From contig NC_015312.1 of the NCBI RefSeq assembly GCF_000196675.2, positions 5,782,501 through 5,846,500 of the forward strand: a DNA stretch of 64,000 nt. The letters are read 5' to 3'. The stretch comes from Pseudonocardia benzenivorans CB1190 (GTDB taxonomy: Bacteria; Actinomycetota; Actinomycetes; Mycobacteriales; Pseudonocardiaceae). The position numbers and the translations under genes were made by a program. How positions within the stretch are numbered: the stretch's first letter is position 1; each line of letters begins with the position of its first letter. Of this stretch, positions 22,945 to 31,908 are shown piece by piece. The notes beneath the pieces were generated by a model, which had not been told where the DNA came from, ran no database searches, and saw only the letters and a program-made list of their open reading frames with translations.

Positions 22945-24171
22945 TCAGGGCTCGAGGATCTGCGCGGGGGTGCCGAGTGGGACGCGCCAGGGGTCGGGCG
23001 CCGACCCCGCCGGCAGGACCTGGCCGCTCCCTGCGCTCGTCGTACCCGGAGGCGGCTTCGGTGTCGCCGCGCGCGGGACGTTCTGCGCGCCACGGACGTC
23101 GGTGGGGCTGCCGGGCGGCTCGGCACAGTAGGCGCCGGCGTTGACCGGGGTCTCGGCGACGTCGTTGCCGGGCCGCCGCGGCGTGCCGCCGTAGCCCTGC
23201 TCGCAGACGATCGGGTCGAAGAGGTTCACGACGAGCCCGAGGTGCGCGGTGCCGTCGCCGGGGACGGTCGTGTAACCGCTGGCGACGACACCGGGATAGG
23301 TGACGAGCAGCTGGCGCAGCCCGGCCTGGCGCGGCTCGGCGACCCGGCTGACCGTCAGCGTGTCGGCGATGATCTGTCCCAGCCCGCTGCCGCTCTCGGC
23401 GAGCAGGCCGCTGACCTCGTCGGCCGCGCCGGGTCCGGCCTCGATGAGCCGGCGCAGGTCGGGGTCGGACGTCTTGAGCTGCGCGGCGAGCAGCGCGAGG
23501 TTCCGGCTGAAGTCGGTGAACTGCCCGGCGACGTCGTTCTGCGTGGTGAGGACGGTCCGCCCGTCGCTGAGCAGCGAGGTCGTCTGCGGCAGCGCGGCGA
23601 CGGCGGCCGCGGTGAACGATTTGCTGGTGTCGAGCAGCTGCTGCAGTGGCTGGGCGGTGCCCGCGAACGCCGTCCCCAGCTGGTCGACGACGGTGCGCAG
23701 CGAGTCGAGCGGCACCGAGCGGACGAAGCCGTCCAGGCTGGAGACGAGGTCCTCGACCGGCACCGGCACCGACGTGCGCGCCGCCGGGATGACCGAGCCT
23801 GCGCCGAGCATCGGCCCGCCCGTCGAGTCCGGGGACAGGTCGACGTACTGCTCCCCGATCGCCGAGAGGTCGCGGACGGCGGCGTGCAGGTCCGCGGGGA
23901 TGGCGGGGGCGGTCCGGTCGATGTCGAGGCGCACGTCGACGCCGGTGGGGGTGACGGTCAGGTCGCCGACCCGTCCGACGCTCACCCCCCGGTAGGTGAC
24001 GTCGGCGCCGGAGAAGATGCCGCCGGAGTCGGCGAGCTGCATCGTCACCGGGTAGGTCGTCGCCCCGAAGACGGTTCCGAGCCCCGCGTACCGGATGCCG
24101 ACGTAGCCGACGCCGACGAGGGTGATCACGAGCAGCGCGAACAGCTGCCTGCGGACCGTACGGGTGATCAT
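22945..24171 (-). CDS. mceF: Mce family protein, MceF position
   Basis: Sixth substrate-binding subunit of the Mce lipid importer. The 408 residues comprise an N-terminal membrane helix (FALLVITLVGVGYVGIRY), an Mce domain (about residues 38-115, YPVTMQLADSGGIFSGADVT) and a long helical region forming the periplasm-spanning tube, ending in a Pro-rich tail. Its start overlaps the mceE stop (ATGA), indicating coupled synthesis. The letter is assigned from operon order, not from a search. Confidence 0.9.
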   Translation of the reverse strand: MITRTVRRQLFALLVITLVGVGYVGIRYAGLGTVFGATTYPVTMQLADSGGIFSGADVTYRGVSVGRVGDLTVTPTGVDVRLDIDRTAPAIPADLHAAVRDLSAIGEQYVDLSPDSTGGPMLGAGSVIPAARTSVPVPVEDLVSSLDGFVRSVPLDSLRTVVDQLGTAFAGTAQPLQQLLDTSKSFTAAAVAALPQTTSLLSDGRTVLTTQNDVAGQFTDFSRNLALLAAQLKTSDPDLRRLIEAGPGAADEVSGLLAESGSGLGQIIADTLTVSRVAEPRQAGLRQLLVTYPGVVASGYTTVPGDGTAHLGLVVNLFDPIVCEQGYGGTPRRPGNDVAETPVNAGAYCAEPPGSPTDVRGAQNVPRAATPKPPPGTTSAGSGQVLPAGSAPDPWRVPLGTPAQILEP

Positions 24172-25469
24172 CGGCCCCCTCCGAGCAGCCCGCCGACGAG
24201 CCCGCCGTCGCGGGGTGGCGGCGTGGTCGTGGTCGCGGCCGGGGCGCCCGGTGCCGGGGGTGGGGCGGGCGTCGTCGCGTCGGGCGCGGGCGGTGGGGGC
24301 GGCGCCGTCTGCGGGTCCTGCGTCGTCAGCGGCGTCGGGACCTGGCCGAGCAGCGGGAACGCCGGCCGGTTCGGGTCACCGCCGAGCAGCGGTGCGAGCA
24401 GCTGCGCCGTGGCCGGGAGCCCGCTGAGCAACGGGGCGTCGGGCCCGATCGGGGGCTCCGGGGAGCGGGCGAGGTTGTCGAGCAGGTCCTTGAGGTCGAG
24501 GTCGGCGCGGACGTAGAGGTTGGCGTAGTCGCCGGCGAAGCCGGGGACCGCGGCGTCGGTGAACGGGAACGTGCCGAGCATCTGCAGCGAGTTCGGCAGG
24601 TTCTGCCCGGCCTCGGCGAGCTTCGACAGGGTCGGCTGCAGCGACCTCAGGTCGGCGAGCAGGTCGTCACGGGAGCGGTCGACGACGTCCGTGCCCACCT
24701 GGGAGAGCCGGTCGAGCGCCTGGAGCATGTCGACGAGCTGGGCGCGCTGGTCGGCCAACTCCTGGATGCCCGGCCCGAGGTCCTGCAGCGCGCCGGCGAT
24801 CTGGTCCTTGCGGGCCGCGAGCGTCGCCGAGAGGCGGTTGATCGAGTCCAGCGCGCGGGTGATCTCCGACTTGTGCGCGTCGAGCGTGCCGACGAGGGTG
24901 TCGAGATCGGCCAGCAGCGACCGGATCTGTGGCTCGTTGCCCGCCAGGGCCTTGTTCAACTCGGTGGTGATCGTCCGGATCTGGCCGACGCCGCCGCCGT
25001 TGAGCAGCATCGACAGCGCGCCGAGCACCTCCTCGACCTCGGCCGCCCGGCTCGTCGCCGAGATCGGGATGGTCGCGCCGTTCCTCAGCGTGCCGGTGGC
25101 GCCCTGGTCGGGTGGGGCGAGCTCGACGAACTTCTCCCCCAGCAGGCTGGTGTCGCGGACCCTGGCGACCGCGTTCGCGGGCAGGGTCACGTCGTGGTTG
25201 ACCTTCACGGTGACGACGGCGTTCCAGGTCGCGGGGTCGACGCGGATGTCGGAGACGGTGCCGACGGACACGTCGGCCACCTTCACCAGCGACTGCGGCA
25301 CGAGGTCGGCGACGTCGGCGAACTGGATCGTGACGCTGTACGGGTCGTCACCGAGGTCGGCGCCCCCGGGCAGGTCGACGCCGCGTAGCCCGCCGGAGAA
25401 CACCCCGCAGCCCGACAACAGCGCTCCGACGAGCGCCGTCGAGACCGCGAGCCGCAGCGCGCGCCTCAT
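24168..25469 (-). CDS. mceE: Mce family lipoprotein, MceE position
   Basis: Fifth Mce subunit and the lipoprotein of the set. The 433-residue product begins MRRALRLAVSTALVGALL with the lipobox LLSGC, so Cys is the predicted acylated residue. The Mce domain (DPYSVTIQFADVADLVPQSL) and a helical region with SINRLSATLAARKDQIAGAL follow, then a Pro/Thr-rich tail and GGLVGGLLGGGR. It overlaps mceD and mceF by four bases each. A lipoprotein in fifth position is the usual actinobacterial arrangement. Confidence 0.9.
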   Translation of the reverse strand: MRRALRLAVSTALVGALLSGCGVFSGGLRGVDLPGGADLGDDPYSVTIQFADVADLVPQSLVKVADVSVGTVSDIRVDPATWNAVVTVKVNHDVTLPANAVARVRDTSLLGEKFVELAPPDQGATGTLRNGATIPISATSRAAEVEEVLGALSMLLNGGGVGQIRTITTELNKALAGNEPQIRSLLADLDTLVGTLDAHKSEITRALDSINRLSATLAARKDQIAGALQDLGPGIQELADQRAQLVDMLQALDRLSQVGTDVVDRSRDDLLADLRSLQPTLSKLAEAGQNLPNSLQMLGTFPFTDAAVPGFAGDYANLYVRADLDLKDLLDNLARSPEPPIGPDAPLLSGLPATAQLLAPLLGGDPNRPAFPLLGQVPTPLTTQDPQTAPPPPPAPDATTPAPPPAPGAPAATTTTPPPRDGGLVGGLLGGGR

Positions 25470-26797
25470 CGGCCACCTCCCAGCAGCCCCGGGAGCAGTC
25501 CGGGCGGGGCACTCGTGGCCGGCGTCGTCGACGGGGACGGTGCCGTCGCCGACGACGTCGCGGCGGAGTGCGACGGCGCAGCCGGCGCGCCCGTCGTGGG
25601 CGGGGTGAGCGCGGGCGCGGTCAGCCCGATCGGCGGGTCGACCGGCACGGCCATCGCCGGGAACGCCGGTACCTGCCCCTGCTGCAACGACGTGATGACG
25701 GCCGCCGCGCTGGGCAGCGGCACCGCACCGGAGATCACCGGCTCCAGCGACCTGCAGGTGTCGCCGAGGGGCGCGGGGACGGTCCCCGAGCGCTGCAGCA
25801 TCGTGCACAGGAACAGCACGGGCGGGAACGACAGCTCGTTGATGTTGGCCCGGGTGTCGAGCGTCCCCGAGGCACCGTTGTAGGTGTTGGAGAGGTTGCC
25901 GACGGCGGCGGGCGCGACGTCGAGGATCTCGGCGAGGGCGCGCTGCTCGTCGGCGAGGGTGCCGGTGACGTCGGTCAGCTTGTCGACGTCGGACTTCAGC
26001 GCCGCGCGGTTGTCGGCGATGAACGCCTGCACCTCGCCGAGGGCCAGCGACAGCTCCTGCAGCGCCCCGCCCAGGTCCTCGCGCTGGTCGGCCAGGGTTC
26101 GGGTGACCGAGTCGAGGCGGTCGGTGAACTCGCGGACGGTGCCGTCGTCGTTCTTCAGCGTCTCGGTGACCTTCTGCAGCTGGGTGATGGTGCCGAAGAG
26201 GTCGTCGCTCGACCCGGACAGCGTCGTCGACAGCTGTCCGAGGTTGTGGATGGTGTCGTTGAGCGCCTGGCCGTTGCCGTCCAGGTTGGCGGCGGCGACG
26301 CCGAGGACGTCGGACAGCGCTCCGGTCTTGTTCGCCCCGTTCGGGCCGAGCGCGTCGGCGAGCTGGGTGGCGGTGCGGCTGAGGTCGTCCACACCCAGCG
26401 GGACGGCCGTGCGCTCCAGCGGGATCACGGCGCCGTCGGCGAGCCGGGGGCCGCCCGTCCACACCGGGGCCAGCTCGACGTAGCGGCCCGTCACCAGGCT
26501 CGGCGACACCACGACGGCCTTGACGTCGGCGGGCAGCTGCACGTCGGGGTCGGTGATCGTCATGTCGACGCGTACCTGCGTGCCCTGCGGGGTGATCTTG
26601 TCGATCGTGCCGACGTTCACCCCGAGCACGGTCACGGCGTTGTCGTCGAACAGCGCCGACGCGTTGGTGAAGTACGCGGTGACCCGGCGGCCGGTGCCCC
26701 CGGTCGCCAGCCAGATCCCCGCCGCCAGCAGCACCGCGACGACCGAGACCAGCGCGAGGATCTGCATCCGCGCGCGGTCGCGGGCCCAGCCGGGCAT
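25466..26797 (-). CDS. mceD: Mce family protein, MceD position
   Basis: Fourth Mce subunit: 443 residues with a membrane helix (MQILALVSVVAVLLAAGIWL), the Mce domain (about residues 35-120, VTAYFTNASALFDDNAVTVL) and a helical domain, then a long Ser/Thr/Pro-rich tail ending LLPGLLGGGR. An alternative Met lies at residue 11. It starts one base after the mceC stop and overlaps mceE by four bases. Confidence 0.9.
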   Translation of the reverse strand: MPGWARDRARMQILALVSVVAVLLAAGIWLATGGTGRRVTAYFTNASALFDDNAVTVLGVNVGTIDKITPQGTQVRVDMTITDPDVQLPADVKAVVVSPSLVTGRYVELAPVWTGGPRLADGAVIPLERTAVPLGVDDLSRTATQLADALGPNGANKTGALSDVLGVAAANLDGNGQALNDTIHNLGQLSTTLSGSSDDLFGTITQLQKVTETLKNDDGTVREFTDRLDSVTRTLADQREDLGGALQELSLALGEVQAFIADNRAALKSDVDKLTDVTGTLADEQRALAEILDVAPAAVGNLSNTYNGASGTLDTRANINELSFPPVLFLCTMLQRSGTVPAPLGDTCRSLEPVISGAVPLPSAAAVITSLQQGQVPAFPAMAVPVDPPIGLTAPALTPPTTGAPAAPSHSAATSSATAPSPSTTPATSAPPGLLPGLLGGGR

Positions 26798-26798
26798 C

Positions 26799-27764
26799 TC
26801 AGCATCCCCCCGGGTTGAGCGGGCCGATGCTCGGCGTGGGCAGCAGGCCGCAGATGTAGTTGTCGAACCAGTGCCCGTTGCCGACGGCGTTGGTGAACAG
26901 CCGCACGAAGACGGCCTCCTTCTGCAGCACCTGCGACAGGTTGTCCTGGTTGCGCTGCAGCACGTCCGCGACCTTGTCGAGCGACTCCAGCGTCGGGCGG
27001 AGCCGGTCGGTGTTGTCGGCGACGAGCCCGCGCAGCTGCGTGGCCAGCGCGCGGGTCCCCGTGAGCAGCGTCGCGATGGCGTCGCGCCGCTGCTGCAGCT
27101 CGCCGAGCAGGAGGTTGCCGTCCGACAGCAGGGAGTCGATGTCGCCGCGCCGGTCGGCCAGCGTCGTCGCCAGCGTGTTCGTGCCCTTGAGCAGGCTGCG
27201 CAGCTGGTCGTCGCGGCTCGCGATCGTCGTCGAGAGCCGGGAGAGGCCGTCGAGCGCGCCGCGGACGTCGGGCGCCGAGCCGCGGAAGGTGTCGGCCAGC
27301 GTCGTCAGGCTCTTCGCGAGCTGGGTCGTGTCGAGCTGGTCGAGGGTGCCGGACAGCCCGTTGAACGCCTCGACGACGTCGAACGGCGACGCGGTCCGCG
27401 AGCGCGGGATGACCGTGTCCGGGTCCAGGTCGGCGGTGCCCTGCGGGTCGAGCGCGAGGTACTTGGCGCCGAGCAGGGTGCGGATCCCGATCAGGGCCGT
27501 CGTCCGGTCGCCGATCCAGGCGTCGTCGACCTGGAACGTCACCAGCACGTGGTCGCCGTCGAGCGTGACGCTGCGGACCCGGCCGGTCTCCACGCCCGCG
27601 ACCGTGACCTTGTCCCCCGGCTGCAGGCCCGCGGCCTCGGTGAACTCCGCGGAGTAGGTCGTCCCGCCGAACAGCGACGGCCCGTTGAACGCCAGCAGCC
27701 CGCCGACGAGCAGCACGACGATGCCCAGCACGGCCAGCGGGACGGGACGCTTCAGGACTGTCAC
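26799..27764 (-). CDS. mceC: Mce family protein, MceC position
   Basis: Third Mce subunit. The GTG at 27764 overlaps the mceB stop (GTGA) and places a membrane helix (AVLGIVVLLVGGLLAF) at the N-terminus of a 321-residue protein. The Mce domain (TYSAEFTEAAGLQPGDKVTV) and helical region follow, and it ends HWFDNYICGLLPTPSIGPLN with no Pro-rich tail, the shortest of the six. Confidence 0.9.
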   Translation of the reverse strand: MTVLKRPVPLAVLGIVVLLVGGLLAFNGPSLFGGTTYSAEFTEAAGLQPGDKVTVAGVETGRVRSVTLDGDHVLVTFQVDDAWIGDRTTALIGIRTLLGAKYLALDPQGTADLDPDTVIPRSRTASPFDVVEAFNGLSGTLDQLDTTQLAKSLTTLADTFRGSAPDVRGALDGLSRLSTTIASRDDQLRSLLKGTNTLATTLADRRGDIDSLLSDGNLLLGELQQRRDAIATLLTGTRALATQLRGLVADNTDRLRPTLESLDKVADVLQRNQDNLSQVLQKEAVFVRLFTNAVGNGHWFDNYICGLLPTPSIGPLNPGGC

Positions 27765-28915
27765 GAGCCACCGCCGACGAGGGGGAGGTTCGACGGCACC
27801 GGCAGGGCCGGCACGCCCGTCGGGAGCGGCAGGTTGGACGGCGCGGGCAGCAGCGGCGGGTCCTGCCCGCCGGAGCCGCCCGGGTCGGCGCCGCAGCGCG
27901 GTGCGTCGGAGGTGAAGACGGGCAGCTCCTGCGCCGGGACGAGGCCACCGACCCCGACCGACCCGCTGAACCCGCACAGGTAGAACTGGAACCAGCTGCC
28001 GTAGCTCGACGCCCGCGACAGCGTGTTGAGCTTCGTCGGGGCGAACTGCAGGAAGTGCTCGATCGTCGGCTCGCCCTGGTTGAGCTGGTCGGTGAGGTTC
28101 CCCAGCGACGCGATGTCCTGCTTCAACGCGGGCCGGCCCTCCTCGAGCAGGCCCGCGGTCGTCGTCGTCAGGTCGCCGAGCGAGGAGATCGCGTCGCCGA
28201 TGGGCCTGCGGTCCTCGGCGAGCCCCGACACGAGCCGGCGCAGCGACACGAGGAGGTCGTTCAGCTGGTCGTCGTGGTCGGAGATCGTCTGCAGGACCGT
28301 GTCGAGGTTGTCGATGACCTGCCCGATCACCTGGTCGCGGTCGGCGATCGTGTTGGTCAGCGACGCCGTGCTCGCCAGCAGGCTCTCGACCGTCCCGCCC
28401 TGGCCCTGCAGGACCTCGACGATCTCCATCGACAGCGTGTTGACCTGGTCGGGATCGAGCGCGGCGAACAGCGGCTTGAAGCCGTTGAACAGCGTCGTGA
28501 GGTCGAGCGGCGGCGTCGTGCGGTCGACCGGGATCTCCCCGCCCGGCGGCAGCGGCACCGGGTTGCCGCCCTGGCCCTGCGCCAGGGAGAGGAAGCGCTG
28601 CCCGATCAGGTTCTTGTAGAGCACCGCCGCGGTGACCGAGCCCGGCAGCTTCTGCGCGGAGTCGACGCTGAAGTCGACCTGGGCGAACCGGCGGTCGACG
28701 ATCTTCACGTCGTCGACGCTGCCGACGACGACGCCCGCGATCCGCACGTCGTCGCCCGGGAGCAGGCCCGACGCGTCGGTGAACCGGGCGCTGTACGCCG
28801 TCCGGTCACCACCCTGCGCGTTGGCGATCGTCAGCGCGAGCACGGTCGTCGCCAGTGCCGTGACCAGCGCGAACACCAGAAACTTGACCAGCGGTGCGAC
28901 GGGGACGCGGCTCAC
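27761..28915 (-). CDS. mceB: Mce family protein, MceB position
   Basis: Second Mce subunit, 384 residues from a GTG at 28915 that overlaps the mceA stop (GTGA). It has a membrane helix (FLVFALVTALATTVLALTIA), the Mce domain (AYSARFTDASGLLPGDDVRI) and a helical domain ending SSYGSWFQFYLCGFSGSVGV, followed by a Pro-rich tail. Confidence 0.9.
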   Translation of the reverse strand: MSRVPVAPLVKFLVFALVTALATTVLALTIANAQGGDRTAYSARFTDASGLLPGDDVRIAGVVVGSVDDVKIVDRRFAQVDFSVDSAQKLPGSVTAAVLYKNLIGQRFLSLAQGQGGNPVPLPPGGEIPVDRTTPPLDLTTLFNGFKPLFAALDPDQVNTLSMEIVEVLQGQGGTVESLLASTASLTNTIADRDQVIGQVIDNLDTVLQTISDHDDQLNDLLVSLRRLVSGLAEDRRPIGDAISSLGDLTTTTAGLLEEGRPALKQDIASLGNLTDQLNQGEPTIEHFLQFAPTKLNTLSRASSYGSWFQFYLCGFSGSVGVGGLVPAQELPVFTSDAPRCGADPGGSGGQDPPLLPAPSNLPLPTGVPALPVPSNLPLVGGGS

Positions 28916-30288
28916 GTCAGCGTCACCTCGCTGCCGCGGTAGAGGGGGCCGACGAGCATGCTGCTCCAGTTCGGGACCTGCGCGGGCGAGGTGCCCTGCT
29001 GAACCGCCACCAGCTCGGAGATCATCTGCCGGTCGCCCGGGGAGTTGGCCAGACCCATGCCGGTGCGCCACGACGCCGGCTCGTTGGTCGCCGGGCTGCC
29101 GCCGCGGACCCCGCCCCACGTCGACGACCCGTCGTAGGTGCCGTAGGTGTCGACGCCGAACGCCGACGGGTTGCCGACCGGGTTGCCCGCGGGCGGCGGG
29201 GAGGGCTTCGACCCGTCGCGGAACGGGCCGTCGGGCGGGCTCTGCGCGCCCGGATAGGTGATCGGGTAGCAGCGCGGGCCGCGGTCGTCGAGGTAGCGGG
29301 GCTCCTCGCCGGGGCTGTACTTGCCCTTGTTGTTGACGATCTCCAGGGTGATGTGGATGCCAGGCTTGTCGGTGCCCTTCCCGAACGCGTTGTCGGCGAA
29401 CGGGACCAGCCCGGCCATCTGCTGGAAGAAGCAGGGGAACTCGGGGGCGTAGCGGGCCAGCGACTCCAGCGTCGGGCGGCTCGACGCCGAGAGCGCCACG
29501 ATGTTGTCGCCGTTGGCCCGCAGGAAACCGGTCAGGTCGTCGGACGCGCCGGTGACCGAGGCCTCGAACGCCCGCAGGTTCGCGCTCTCGTCGACGATCG
29601 TCGTGCTGGTGGTGCGCAGGTCGTCGAGCGCGTTCAGCAGGTCGGGTGCCGCACCGTCGAGGTTGTCGGCGTAGTCGGCGAGCTGGGTGATGTCGGCGTT
29701 CAGGTCCGGCAGGCTCGGGTTGAGGCCCTCGAGCAGCGTGTCGAGCTGCACGAGCGTGTGGCCGAGCTCCTCGCCGCGCCCGGACAGCGCCTGGGACAGC
29801 GCGCCGAGCGTCGTGGCCAGCTGCTGCGGCTCGACGTCGCGCAGCAGGGGCAGCAGCCCGTCGAGGACCCGCTCGAGCTCGACGGCGGCCCGGCTGCGGT
29901 CCTCCGGGATGACGTCGCCCGCCCGCAGGTGCCCGCCCGCCGGCGTCGCGGGCGGGACCAGAGACACGTACTTCTCGCCGAACAGCGTCTTGGGCAGCAG
30001 CCGGGCCGACACGTCCGCCGGGATCGCGTCGATCTTGTCGGGGTCGATCTCCATCGTGACGACGGCGCGCGCCCCGTTGGTGGTGATGTCCTCGACCCGG
30101 CCGACGACCATGCCGCGGACCTTCACGTCGGCCCGCGTGTTGAGCTGGGCGCCGACGTGGTCGACGTCGAGGGTCACCGGGACGCCGGAGTCGAACGCGC
30201 CGGCGTACTTCGCGACGGCGAGCCCGACCATCAGGGCGATCACCGCGATGAACGCGACGCCCTGCAGGACCCGGCGGGTGGACCTCAT
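28912..30288 (-). CDS. mceA: Mce family protein, MceA position
   Basis: First Mce subunit, 458 residues from an ATG at 30288 that overlaps the permease stop (ATGA). It has a membrane helix (GVAFIAVIALMVGLAVAKYA), the Mce domain (VTLDVDHVGAQLNTRADVKV to about residue 120), a coiled helical region, and a longer C-terminal domain with conserved cysteines (APEFPCFFQQMAGLVPFADN and RGPRCYPITYPG). Longer than its sister proteins, as is typical for MceA. Confidence 0.92.
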   Translation of the reverse strand: MRSTRRVLQGVAFIAVIALMVGLAVAKYAGAFDSGVPVTLDVDHVGAQLNTRADVKVRGMVVGRVEDITTNGARAVVTMEIDPDKIDAIPADVSARLLPKTLFGEKYVSLVPPATPAGGHLRAGDVIPEDRSRAAVELERVLDGLLPLLRDVEPQQLATTLGALSQALSGRGEELGHTLVQLDTLLEGLNPSLPDLNADITQLADYADNLDGAAPDLLNALDDLRTTSTTIVDESANLRAFEASVTGASDDLTGFLRANGDNIVALSASSRPTLESLARYAPEFPCFFQQMAGLVPFADNAFGKGTDKPGIHITLEIVNNKGKYSPGEEPRYLDDRGPRCYPITYPGAQSPPDGPFRDGSKPSPPPAGNPVGNPSAFGVDTYGTYDGSSTWGGVRGGSPATNEPASWRTGMGLANSPGDRQMISELVAVQQGTSPAQVPNWSSMLVGPLYRGSEVTLT

Positions 30289-31127
30289 CCGGCCACCTGC
30301 ACCGAGGTCGACGTCCCGTAGATGACCAGCGTCAGGAAGAAGTCGAGCACGGCCGTCGAGACGATCGACAGCCGCACCGCCCGGCCCACCGCGACCCCGA
30401 CGCCCGCCGGACCACCCTTGGCCCGGTACCCGTAGTGGCAGTGGATCAGGATGATCACCACGGAGAAGACGATCACCTTGAGATAGGAGAACAGCACGTC
30501 GCTGACCGGGAGGAACAGGTCGAAGTAGTGGTCGTAGGTGCCGCCGGGCAGCCCGTTGACCACCGTCACGTTGAGCCGGGACGCGACGAAGCTGGCCAGC
30601 AGGCCGATCGTGTACATCGGGATCACGGCGATCATCCCGGCGATCACCCGCGTCGTGACGAGGAACGGCACGCTCGGCACGGCCATGACCTCGAGCGCGT
30701 CGACCTCCTCGGAGATGCGCATCGCGCCGAGCTGTGCGGTGAACCCGGCGCCGAGCGTCGCGGTCAACGCCGACGCCGCCACCAGCGGCGCGATGTCGCG
30801 GGTGTTGAAGTAGGCCGTGATGAAGCCGGTGAGCGCCTCGACGCCGAGCGAGTCGAGCGCGCGGAAGCCCTGGAGCCCGACGAGCGAGCCGACGAACAGC
30901 GACAGCGCCGCCATCACGCCCGCGGTGCCGAGGATGACGATCAGCGCTCCGGACCCGAAGCTGACCTCGGCCAGCAGCCGCGCGATCTCCCCGCGGTAGC
31001 GCCGGACGGTCCGCGGGATCCACGCGATCGCCCGCGCGTAGAGCGACAGCTGGTCACCGAGCTCCGCCAGCTGGTCGAGCGGCCCGCGCAGCGCGCGGCG
31101 GGTCCTGGTGCCGAACGCGGTGCTCAC
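30285..31127 (-). CDS. yrbEB: MlaE/YrbE-family permease, YrbEB position
   Basis: Second integral-membrane permease of the Mce ABC transporter. The 280-residue protein has about six hydrophobic segments and the MlaE-family motif LGAMRISEEVDALEVMAVPS, where the EExDAL segment couples to the ATPase. It starts one base after the first permease and overlaps mceA by four bases. Confidence 0.93.
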   Translation of the reverse strand: MSTAFGTRTRRALRGPLDQLAELGDQLSLYARAIAWIPRTVRRYRGEIARLLAEVSFGSGALIVILGTAGVMAALSLFVGSLVGLQGFRALDSLGVEALTGFITAYFNTRDIAPLVAASALTATLGAGFTAQLGAMRISEEVDALEVMAVPSVPFLVTTRVIAGMIAVIPMYTIGLLASFVASRLNVTVVNGLPGGTYDHYFDLFLPVSDVLFSYLKVIVFSVVIILIHCHYGYRAKGGPAGVGVAVGRAVRLSIVSTAVLDFFLTLVIYGTSTSVQVAG

Positions 31128-31128
31128 C

Positions 31129-31908
31129 TCAGACCCCCTTCGGCGGGACGATCTGCAGGTACAGGGCCGTGAGGATGAGGTTGATCAGGAACACCAGCAC
31201 GAACGAGATGACGACGGCCTGGTTCACCGCGTCGCCGACCCCCTTGGCACCGGGCGGCGGGTTGAGCCCGCGGTAGGCGGCGACGACGCCCGCGGTGAAG
31301 CCGAACAGCGCCGCCTTGACCTCCGACACGACGATGTCGCTGACCTGCGCGATCGCGGAGAAGCTGGCGATGTAGGCACCGGGCGTGCCGCCCTGCACGA
31401 CGACGTTGAAGAAGTAGCCGCCCGCGACGCCCACGACGGTGGCCAGCCCGTTGAGCACCAGCGCGGTCGTCGCCATGGCGAGGACCCGCGGCACGACCAG
31501 GCGCTGGATCGGCGAGATGCCGAGCACCTCCATCGCCGCGATCTCCTCGCGGATGGTGCGGGCGCCCAGGTCGGCGCACACCGCGCTGCCACCGGCGCCG
31601 GAGATCAGCAGGGCGGTGACGATCGGCGCCGCCTGTTGGACGATCGCGAGCACGCTGCCCGCGCCCGTCTGGCTCTGGGCACCGAACTGGCGGGTGAGCT
31701 CGGCGAGCAGCAGTGCGATCGTCGCGCCGAAGGGGATGGTGAACAGGGCCGTCGGCAGTGCCGAGACCTTGGTGACGAACCACGTCTGCTCGATGTACTC
31801 GCCGAGCTGGAAGGGCCGCCGAAACGTCATCCGGACGATGTCGACACCCAGCGCGAAGAGCTGGCCGACCGGGGTCAGCGCGCGGGTGACGGGGCTGGGC
31901 GCGGTCAT
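31129..31908 (-). CDS. yrbEA: MlaE/YrbE-family permease, YrbEA position
   Basis: First Mce permease, 259 residues. The ATG at 31908 overlaps the ATPase stop (ATGA) and gives MTAPSPVTRALTPVGQLFAL; upstream in-frame sequence is Arg-rich and not conserved. The family motif DLGARTIREEIAAMEVLGIS is present with five to six membrane segments. It forms a heterodimer with the next gene's product in this transporter class. Confidence 0.93.
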   Translation of the reverse strand: MTAPSPVTRALTPVGQLFALGVDIVRMTFRRPFQLGEYIEQTWFVTKVSALPTALFTIPFGATIALLLAELTRQFGAQSQTGAGSVLAIVQQAAPIVTALLISGAGGSAVCADLGARTIREEIAAMEVLGISPIQRLVVPRVLAMATTALVLNGLATVVGVAGGYFFNVVVQGGTPGAYIASFSAIAQVSDIVVSEVKAALFGFTAGVVAAYRGLNPPPGAKGVGDAVNQAVVISFVLVFLINLILTALYLQIVPPKGV